Positions 1 to 5,997 of a stretch of DNA of 9,517 nt are shown piece after piece (the first letter of the stretch is position 1; every line of letters begins with the position of its first letter). The notes below the pieces were generated by a model. The model saw only the letters and a list, made by a program, of their open reading frames with translations, ran no database searches and had not been told where the DNA came from. The translations under genes were made by a program, and so were the position numbers. Source of the stretch: an uncultured Rubritalea sp. (GTDB lineage: Bacteria; Verrucomicrobiota; Verrucomicrobiia; Verrucomicrobiales; Akkermansiaceae); NCBI GenBank assembly GCA_937951395.1, contig CALFBV010000221.1, positions 1-9,517 on the forward strand, in the 5' to 3' direction.

Positions 1-865
1 TGAGCTGACTCGCGGACGCATTCAGGCGCTGCTCAAGTCTGGGGATATTTTGGTAAATGGGGCGGAAACCAAACCCAAGTCTCCTGCTCTGGCTGGCGAC
101 GAAATTTCTATCCACATCCCAGAACCTGCACCTGAGAATGCGCAGCCTGAGAACATCTCAGTGGAAATCCTCTACGAAGATGATGAGCTCATCGTGCTCA
201 ACAAGTGCTCCGGCATGGTAGTCCACCCGGCAGCGGGAAACCAGACTGGAACTCTAGTCAATGCACTTCTATATCACTGTGATGGCAAGCTCGCTGAGGT
301 CGGTGGTGCTGAGAGACCAGGCATCGTGCATCGTCTAGACAAGGACACTTCTGGCTGCATCATAGTTGCTAAAACCGACCTCGCCCACAAGGCTCTGGTA
401 TCTCAATTCGCAGAAAGATCTACCAAAAAACAATACTTAACTGTAGTCCAGGGAACTCCACCTAAATCTCAAGACACAGTCTCCACCCAGATAGGCAGAC
501 ACCCTGTAAATCGCCTGAAGATGGCAGTGGTAGATTCTGAGTCAGGAAAGTCATCAATCACTGACTACCGAGTGCTCGGAACTATCCCTGAAAATGATAC
601 TAGCCTCATTCTTTGTGATCTCCATACTGGCCGCATGCACCAGATCCGCGTCCACATGCTCCACCTCGGCACCCCTATTCTGGCAGACCCCATCTACGCA
701 AATGCCAACAAACAAAAATGCCATCCAGGCAGACTTATGCTCCATGCATACAAGCTCAGCGTCACTCACCCTGTTACTCAGGAAAGACTACACTTCACCG
801 CGCCTATTCCGGAAGAGTATTCGCCGTGGGTGGATACACTTGATGGGAACCTAGACAATTTGTAG
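1..865 (+). CDS. rluD: RluD-type 23S rRNA pseudouridine synthase (RluA family), 5' end outside window
   Basis: This enzyme isomerises specific uridines of large-subunit rRNA to pseudouridine in the cytoplasm. The reading frame is open to the left edge from base 2, so the true start lies upstream. The in-frame TTG at 50 is not the start, because the residues before it (TRGRIQALLKSGDILVNG) are the second half of an S4 RNA-binding domain. Then come the family motifs: motif I (YEDDELIVLNK, followed by VVHPAAGN, typical of RluD), motif II with the catalytic Asp in HRLDKDTSG (Asp codon at 338-340), and motif III (LHTGRMHQIRVH, then LGTPILADPIY). The C-terminus is complete and ends in TAG. S4 domain plus VHPAAGN favour RluD over RluA or RluC, but the exact target uridines cannot be read from sequence. 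A 96-base gap separates it from the next gene, so it may be a separate transcript. Confidence 0.9.
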   Translation, partial: ELTRGRIQALLKSGDILVNGAETKPKSPALAGDEISIHIPEPAPENAQPENISVEILYEDDELIVLNKCSGMVVHPAAGNQTGTLVNALLYHCDGKLAEVGGAERPGIVHRLDKDTSGCIIVAKTDLAHKALVSQFAERSTKKQYLTVVQGTPPKSQDTVSTQIGRHPVNRLKMAVVDSESGKSSITDYRVLGTIPENDTSLILCDLHTGRMHQIRVHMLHLGTPILADPIYANANKQKCHPGRLMLHAYKLSVTHPVTQERLHFTAPIPEEYSPWVDTLDGNLDNL

Positions 866-961
866 TGTCTTATACTTAGCAGAAATTCACAGTTCAGAGG
901 CTATTTCACCCAAGCAGGATTTTTCATTGGCAATTCAGTCTCCCTCGCATAGCTTGTTGAC

Positions 962-1915
962 ATGAAATTGAAACACACCTTTTCTCTACTTCCTGTCAGT
1001 CTAACAGCTCTTTTCGCCACACTTTCTAGCTCATGTAGCACAGAGGTGGATCAGCCACTAGCCGCTACAGGTAAAGTCCAGGGGATGAACTCTCAGACCG
1101 CTGCCCATTACTTCGCTGATGCTAAGGCCAATGCTGCAGCTGGAAACACCAATGCAGCCATCAGATCTTACCAAACTGTAGCGGACAAATACCCCCTCTC
1201 AGCTCAGGCTCCAGAAGCACGCTTCCAAGAAGCAAATTTATTATACTCTAAGGGCGAACTGTTGAATTCATTTGATGCTTATCAAAAATTTATAGATAAA
1301 TATAACTCTAGCAATCTCTACAGCGCCGCAGTCAAGAAGCAGTCTGAGGTAGCGCTCAGTGCCGCAAACGGTGACATCAAGCACAACTTCGCAGGTCTCA
1401 AATCTAAGCTCGCAGGTAGGACTGTGGAGAAAATGCTCACTAAAGTCAGGGACAACGCCCCCTATTCTAAGCAGGCTCCCAAGGCTCAGTTTGCCATCGG
1501 CAAAATCTGGCAAGACAGAGGCGAACCCGAAAAAGCGATTGTTGGCTACCGTGGCGTCCAGGAGCGCTATCCTAATGATGCCCTTACACCTGAAGCCCTC
1601 TACCGCACAGGCTCCATCCTAATGAACCAAGCTGTTAAAGGCAACCGCAACAAGGCCAGCCTCGACACAGCTAAGAACGTTTTTCTAGATTTACAACAGC
1701 AATACCCTAGCCACCCTCGAGCAAAGGACGCGAAAATCAAGCTCGCTGAACTTAGTAAGTCAAATGTGCAACGGAGTTTCGACATCGCGGAGTTCTACCA
1801 GAAGAAGGGACAAAACGCATCTGCTGTCTTTTACTATCGTGAAGTTCTAAAATTATCGCCTTCTGGATCCCTCCGTGAGAAAGCTCAACAGCGCCTAACT
1901 GAGATCGGCCAATAA
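962..1915 (+). CDS. BamD-like outer-membrane assembly lipoprotein (TPR protein)
   Basis: This 317-residue protein is probably the BamD/YfiO-type lipoprotein of the beta-barrel assembly machinery, anchored in the inner leaflet of the outer membrane. It opens with a type II signal peptide: basic n-region (KLKH), hydrophobic core (residues 9-21) and a Ser-rich lipobox ending at Cys25 (LSSSC). Position -3 is Ser rather than Leu, so the lipobox is slightly atypical. The mature part carries TPR-like helical repeats at about residues 45-120, 165-235 and 270-315, with the BamD-style signature of YP, small residue, A..A, LLYSKGE, AYQKFIDKY. E. coli BamD is about 245 aa, so this one is longer at the C-terminus. 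A generic TPR or CpoB-like lipoprotein remains possible. The ATG at 962 is chosen because it gives the intact signal peptide. No Shine-Dalgarno sequence is visible. The LptE-like lipoprotein gene follows after 6 bases. Confidence 0.72.
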   Translation: MKLKHTFSLLPVSLTALFATLSSSCSTEVDQPLAATGKVQGMNSQTAAHYFADAKANAAAGNTNAAIRSYQTVADKYPLSAQAPEARFQEANLLYSKGELLNSFDAYQKFIDKYNSSNLYSAAVKKQSEVALSAANGDIKHNFAGLKSKLAGRTVEKMLTKVRDNAPYSKQAPKAQFAIGKIWQDRGEPEKAIVGYRGVQERYPNDALTPEALYRTGSILMNQAVKGNRNKASLDTAKNVFLDLQQQYPSHPRAKDAKIKLAELSKSNVQRSFDIAEFYQKKGQNASAVFYYREVLKLSPSGSLREKAQQRLTEIGQ

Positions 1916-1921
1916 TTTATA

Positions 1922-2443
1922 ATGCAGTCATTTCTAAAATCAATCTGTGCCAGCATCGTCCTAGTGGTTACCGCTTGTTTATGTTCGTGCTCGGGCTACC
2001 AGCTAGGAAGCGCTAAGCCTGAGAACCTAAAAGAAATTCAATCTATCTACATACCGATGATTGAGAATAAGACCCAGGAGATAAAGCTCGCACCACAAGC
2101 GACTAACTCCTTGGTTCGCTTTATCAACAACGATTGGACCTATCAGGTCTCTACCCCGGCTCAGTCAGATACTACTCTCAGAGTGGTCATAGAAACCATT
2201 GAATACCGTGAGTTTAGATCTACACGTCTAGACACCCTTCGTGCGGAGGAGCTCACTACTAATATCCGTGCTAGCTGGGAGCTGGTAGATAACCAATCTA
2301 AGGTGCTCCTCTCTGGGAGATCTAATGGTGAGACGAGGTTTTTCATCGGTGATAATCAGCGTCTTTCACGCGATAACGCTATGTCAAATGCTGTTAATAA
2401 TCTATCTCGTAAAATCACCTCGCGTATCTCAAATGGATTCTAA
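1922..2443 (+). CDS. lptE: LptE-like LPS-assembly lipoprotein
   Basis: This 173-residue lipoprotein resembles LptE (RlpB), which plugs the LptD barrel and helps deliver lipopolysaccharide to the outer surface. The signal peptide (residues 1-22) has Lys6, a hydrophobic core and the lipobox LCSC with Cys23 as the lipidated residue. The mature N-terminus CSGYQLG matches the C-GY-L opening common in this family. It is followed by the typical order of elements: an IQSIYIPMIENKT strand, a helix (APQATNSLVRFIN), then strands with TLRVVIETIEY and a long amphipathic C-terminal helix. Length is usual for LptE. It sits 6 bases behind the BamD-like gene, so the two envelope-assembly lipoproteins are almost certainly co-transcribed. 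LptE sequences are poorly conserved, so this rests on architecture, opening motif and context. The stop codon lies inside the hairpin at 2433-2463. Confidence 0.75.
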   Translation: MQSFLKSICASIVLVVTACLCSCSGYQLGSAKPENLKEIQSIYIPMIENKTQEIKLAPQATNSLVRFINNDWTYQVSTPAQSDTTLRVVIETIEYREFRSTRLDTLRAEELTTNIRASWELVDNQSKVLLSGRSNGETRFFIGDNQRLSRDNAMSNAVNNLSRKITSRISNGF

Positions 2444-2463
2444 CAGAGTCTAACAGAATCCAT
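2433..2463. repeat. 9-bp perfect inverted repeat (hairpin) at the lptE-rsmI junction
   Basis: ATGGATTCT at 2433-2441 is exactly complementary to AGAATCCAT at 2455-2463, leaving a 13-base loop. The lptE stop codon (2441-2443) starts at the top of the left arm, and the right arm ends six bases before the rsmI ATG at 2470. The octamer CTAACAGA also occurs twice in tandem with a 10-base period (2440-2447 and 2450-2457). No U-run follows, so this is not a rho-independent terminator. A role in RNA processing or in controlling rsmI translation is inference. Confidence 0.55.
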
Positions 2464-2469
2464 ACAACA

Positions 2470-3156
2470 ATGATCTATTTCGTACCCACACCTATTGGAA
2501 ACCGTGATGACATCACCCTCCGTGCTATCGACACACTGAAGGAAGTAGATCTGATCACCTGTGAAGATACGCGTCACTCACGCCCTTTGTTAGAGCATTT
2601 CGGTATCTCTAAGCCAGTGATGGCATTACATGACCACAACGAAGCAAAGAAAGTTCCAGAGCTCATTGAGCGCTTAAAAAGCGGTGCTAATATCGCAGTC
2701 ATTACTGATGCGGGAATGCCGGCCGTTTCAGACCCAGGCTATAGACTAATGCGGGCCTGTATTGAAAACGACATTGAATACACCGTCCTACCTGGTCCTT
2801 CCGCTATCCTTACAGCCTTAGTTGGCTCAGGCTTTCCTGTGCATGCATTTTACTACGGAGGCTTCCTCCCTGTGAAGAAAGGCAAGCGCGGCAAGATGCT
2901 CACCATAGCAGCAGAAGCTGAGACCACATCTATTTTCTTCGAGTCTCCACACCGCATCCTATCTACCCTAGAAATTCTTGCCGCAGAACATCCAGAGCAA
3001 CAAGTCTGCGTCGCCCGTGAGTTGAGTAAAAAATTTGAGACCTATCACCGAGGCTCATCCAAGGAACTTTTCGAGCATTTCTCATTACATAAGGCTAAAG
3101 GAGAAATCGTTTTCCTGATCGCCCCCGTTGACTTCAAACCCCTAGTAACCCAATAA
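2470..3156 (+). CDS. rsmI: 16S rRNA (cytidine(1402)-2'-O)-methyltransferase RsmI
   Basis: RsmI uses S-adenosylmethionine to methylate the ribose of C1402 in the decoding centre of 16S rRNA. The 228 residues follow the family closely. The N-terminus is FVPTPIGNRDDITLRAI, then CEDTRHSRPLLEHFGI (31-46), HDHNEAKK (54-61), the glycine-rich DAGMPAVSDPGYR (80-92), LPGPSAILTAL (107-117), GGFLPVKKGKRGK (130-142), FFESPHRILSTL (156-167) and VARELSKKFETYHRG (181-195). Two points differ from common versions. GMP replaces the usual GTP in the glycine-rich motif, and the protein ends near residue 228, whereas E. coli RsmI is about 286 aa, so the small C-terminal helical domain is missing. The ATG at 2470 is set by the conserved N-terminus; no Shine-Dalgarno is visible and a hairpin sits just upstream. 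The isomerase-like gene follows after 4 bases. Confidence 0.92.
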   Translation: MIYFVPTPIGNRDDITLRAIDTLKEVDLITCEDTRHSRPLLEHFGISKPVMALHDHNEAKKVPELIERLKSGANIAVITDAGMPAVSDPGYRLMRACIENDIEYTVLPGPSAILTALVGSGFPVHAFYYGGFLPVKKGKRGKMLTIAAEAETTSIFFESPHRILSTLEILAAEHPEQQVCVARELSKKFETYHRGSSKELFEHFSLHKAKGEIVFLIAPVDFKPLVTQ

Positions 3157-3160
3157 TACC

Positions 3161-4096
3161 ATGCTAAGCTTCTCTACCTGCTGGAATAACTCTCGCCATG
3201 TCGAAGGCGACACCATGATCGATGAAATTGTCGAGATGGGATTTCACAACATCGAGCTAAGCCACGGCATGATGATCACTAAGCTCCCAGGCATCCAGCG
3301 TGCCTACAAGCAAAGTAAATTCAACTGTGTGGGAGTGCATAACTTCTTCCCCTCACCAGTGGAAGTCATGATCGATGCACCAGATGCATTCGAATACACA
3401 TCCCACCGAGCTTATGACCGTAAGCGAGCCATGGACATGACCCTCAAGACACTCGATGTGGCCGCAGAGTTCGATGCTGACTACATGGTACTCCACATGG
3501 GATCTGTTCCTATGAATTCTAAAAAATGGACCAAGAAAATCACCCAAATGGTCGAGGATAAAGTGGATGTAGACACACCGAAAAAATACGATAAATTTAA
3601 AGAGAAATTCATCAAAAAGCGCACCAAAATCGCGCCCCTTTATTACTCCAGAGCGATAGAAGCACTAGAACAGATCGCAGAGAAAGCAGCCGAAGTAGGA
3701 GTCACACTCGCAGTTGAATCTAGGAGCAGATATGAGGACATGCCTAATGAGTTAGAAATGATCAAACTACAGAAACATTTCAAAGACAACCCCTACGTAG
3801 GATACTGGCATGACTTCGGACACGTGCAACTCAAGAACAACATCCACCTACTCAATCACGAAGAATGGCTTACCACCATGTCACCCTATCTCGTAGGATG
3901 CCACGTACATGATGTCTATTGGCCTAAGCGGGATCACCGCGTCCCGCTCACTGGCGAGCTGGACTTCCAAGCCCTTCTAAAACACGTCAAGCCCACCCTA
4001 CCACTCACATGGGAACTCAGCCCCACCAGAGAAAAGGAACAAATACTCCAAGCAAAAAAAGTCTGGGAACTAGCCTTCCCAGAAACCTTAACATAA
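3161..4096 (+). CDS. Sugar phosphate isomerase/epimerase-like TIM-barrel protein
   Basis: This 311-residue protein belongs to the xylose-isomerase-like/AP-endonuclease-2 TIM-barrel superfamily. These are usually divalent-metal enzymes that isomerise or epimerise sugars. The barrel can be followed through its strands: FSTCWN at the start, EMGFHNIELSHG (25-36), NCVGVHNFFP (55-64), ADYMVLHMGS (106-115), VTLAVESRSR (181-190), YVGYWHDFGHVQ (212-223), LVGCHVHDVYW (245-255) and LTWELSP (282-288). Likely metal ligands, by family analogy, are Glu186, a Asp218/His221 pair, His248 or His250, and Glu285. A Lys-rich helical insertion (about 121-160) precedes the fifth strand. The substrate cannot be named, and nothing in the neighbourhood suggests a sugar pathway. 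No signal peptide is seen, so it is probably cytoplasmic. It starts 4 bases after rsmI, so it is likely in the same operon. Confidence 0.82.
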   Translation: MLSFSTCWNNSRHVEGDTMIDEIVEMGFHNIELSHGMMITKLPGIQRAYKQSKFNCVGVHNFFPSPVEVMIDAPDAFEYTSHRAYDRKRAMDMTLKTLDVAAEFDADYMVLHMGSVPMNSKKWTKKITQMVEDKVDVDTPKKYDKFKEKFIKKRTKIAPLYYSRAIEALEQIAEKAAEVGVTLAVESRSRYEDMPNELEMIKLQKHFKDNPYVGYWHDFGHVQLKNNIHLLNHEEWLTTMSPYLVGCHVHDVYWPKRDHRVPLTGELDFQALLKHVKPTLPLTWELSPTREKEQILQAKKVWELAFPETLT

Positions 4097-4168
4097 ATTC
4101 AAACTGCCCCACCAGAACTCCCCCAAATCAACCGGATAATAAATAACCAATAACGAACAACGCTTCCC

Positions 4169-5977
4169 TTGACCTTAGCAAATCCATTAGGCCTTCTCGC
4201 ACTCATCGCTATCCCCCTAGTGATCGCCATTCATTTCCTCCAGAGAAGAGCTCAGGTCATCCCATCTAGCACACTATTTCTACTAGAGAAAACTCAGAAG
4301 GAATCTGCCAGCGGGCGGAAATTTGACCGTCTGATGAACTCCATCCCACTCTGGCTTCAGCTACTCATCGCGCTACTCATTACTTGGCTACTCGTGCAGC
4401 CTAGATTTGCTAAATCTAACAGCACCCAAAGAATAGCAATTGTCCTAGACAGCTCAGCGTCCATGTCCGTCTTCGCACATGAGACCAAAGCCAAGCTCAA
4501 GGAAATACTCCCCACCCTCCAAAACAGCGCAGAGCAAGCCGAATATTGGCTGCACGAGTCTAACACCTCCAAGTCCCGCCTCTACCACGGACACTCGCTC
4601 GATGACCTACTTGCCGCCATCGACAACTGGAAACCACTCGATGGAGCCAGTGACCCCACCCACGCACTACGCATCTCACGCTCACTAGTAGGCACAGAAG
4701 GCGCACTACTCTTTCTAACAGACACGCCTAAGAAATCTATCCCCTACAATGCCCACATCCACTCCATCGGCAGCTACAAGCCAAACTGCGGGTTCACCGG
4801 AGTAAGCTTTGAGGCACATGATAGTCAGCACATTTGGAAGACACTCGTCAGAAATTATTCTAACGATCTACAGACACGCACCTGGTACCTAGAAAATGAT
4901 AAAGGTCAGCGCACACCAGAGAAAACCATCACCATCAAGCCAGGGAAAATCATCTCCCTCAGCGGAGCCATTCCAGAAGGATCACTCAAAGCCAAGCTAG
5001 TCCTCACTCCAGATGCCTTCACCCTAGACGACACCCTACCCCTCATCGTCCCCCAGCCTAAGACCCTCTTCATCCACGCGAACTCCTACCCACCCTATGA
5101 GAAGCTCATCTCCAGCCTCACCACAGGATTCGTTAATACCCGCAGCGTCACAGCCCCAGAGGAAGCAGATGCCCAGCTCATCACACAGACCGCCCTCGCC
5201 ACCCTATCTAACAACGCCATCTGCTTCAACAACGCCCCAATCAAAAATGCCAAATACCTAAAGGGCAGCATCGTAGCAGAGAAGCACCCACTCATGGACG
5301 GGCTAAACTGGCAATCTCTACTAGTCAGAGAAGTCCCACCCATCCCCCACACAGCCCTAGACCAGGTTTTACTCTGGCAAGGCACCCGCGCACTCATCAT
5401 CCTCAGACCTATCGCAGACTCTAACAAAAACTGCCTGATCTTCAACTTCGACATAACGCTCTCTAACATAGATAAATCTGAATCCTCCGTAGTCCTCCTC
5501 TACCGTTTCCTCAATGACATCCGTGATGCAAAGCCCACCCACGAACAAACCATCACCGAGACCTCACAACCACTCGACATCCTCACCCCACCCATCACCA
5601 AACAAAACCCACTCACCCTAGAAATCCAGCCCATTTCAACAGATCAAGTCATCACCCGCACCTACAACACCAAGACCAAACTCTACGCACCCGAAGAACC
5701 CTGCTACTTCCACATCAAGCAAAAAGACACAGACATCCTCACCGCAGCCAACTACTTCGCAGACACCCGCGAGGCAGACTTCTCCGAATGCGAAACCGCC
5801 TACGTCCCCGCCAGTACCAACGCCACAGCAGTCTTCAAGCACACCAGCGGAGACCCCTTCTGGAGATACTGGATACTCCTCATCCTCACCGCCCTAACCC
5901 TAGCCTGGCACCACACCAACACCCAAAAAAACAAAACCACCCAACCCCATAACCTAAGCACCCCACCCCAGACCTAA
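4169..5977 (+). CDS. BatA-type membrane protein with one VWA domain (TTG start)
   Basis: This 602-residue membrane protein starts with the BatA-type N-terminal double-membrane domain: ANPLGLL opening, helix 1 at about 5-23, a basic linker (RRAQ, RKFDR) and helix 2 at about 59-77. A VWA domain follows. Its MIDAS metal site is DSSAS (Asp94, Ser96, Ser98), with a possible Thr164 and Asp185 in LFLTD. A long poorly conserved region (about 200-555) resembles the rest of BatA-like proteins. It ends with helix 3 at about 566-582 and a short polar tail. The basic linker between helices 1 and 2 suggests that the VWA and following domains are periplasmic. TTG at 4169 is the start because the in-frame TAA at 4151-4153 leaves no ATG or GTG between them, and the family-typical N-terminus begins right there. 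No Shine-Dalgarno is visible. The exact role is unknown; BatA relatives are linked to envelope stress or protein-complex assembly. The second VWA gene follows after 20 bases. Confidence 0.85.
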   Translation: MTLANPLGLLALIAIPLVIAIHFLQRRAQVIPSSTLFLLEKTQKESASGRKFDRLMNSIPLWLQLLIALLITWLLVQPRFAKSNSTQRIAIVLDSSASMSVFAHETKAKLKEILPTLQNSAEQAEYWLHESNTSKSRLYHGHSLDDLLAAIDNWKPLDGASDPTHALRISRSLVGTEGALLFLTDTPKKSIPYNAHIHSIGSYKPNCGFTGVSFEAHDSQHIWKTLVRNYSNDLQTRTWYLENDKGQRTPEKTITIKPGKIISLSGAIPEGSLKAKLVLTPDAFTLDDTLPLIVPQPKTLFIHANSYPPYEKLISSLTTGFVNTRSVTAPEEADAQLITQTALATLSNNAICFNNAPIKNAKYLKGSIVAEKHPLMDGLNWQSLLVREVPPIPHTALDQVLLWQGTRALIILRPIADSNKNCLIFNFDITLSNIDKSESSVVLLYRFLNDIRDAKPTHEQTITETSQPLDILTPPITKQNPLTLEIQPISTDQVITRTYNTKTKLYAPEEPCYFHIKQKDTDILTAANYFADTREADFSECETAYVPASTNATAVFKHTSGDPFWRYWILLILTALTLAWHHTNTQKNKTTQPHNLSTPPQT

Positions 5978-5997
5978 CAACCTAAAACCCGCATTCC

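Noticed and set aside
50..52. TTG as the start of the pseudouridine synthase
   Set aside because: The frame is open to the left edge and the residues before the TTG are part of an S4 domain, so the gene begins outside the window.
866..961. Possible terminator or promoter between rluD and the BamD-like gene
   Set aside because: TATACT at 871-876 has no suitably spaced -35 box, TTGACA at 957-962 overlaps the start codon, and the only pairing (CCAA/TTGG) is too short for a terminator.
3927..3948. GC-rich inverted repeat AGCGGGA/TCCCGCT with 8-base loop
   Set aside because: It lies inside the isomerase coding region, in a stretch encoding ordinary barrel residues, and has no U-run. It is probably chance.
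4135..4140. GATAAT as a -10 promoter element before the BatA-type gene
   Set aside because: No matching -35 element lies 16-18 bases upstream, and A/T-rich hexamers are expected in such a spacer.
5095..5469. 124-residue open frame on the - strand inside the BatA-type gene
   Set aside because: It has no recognisable motif and lies wholly opposite a well-supported membrane protein. G-poor coding strands create long antisense frames.
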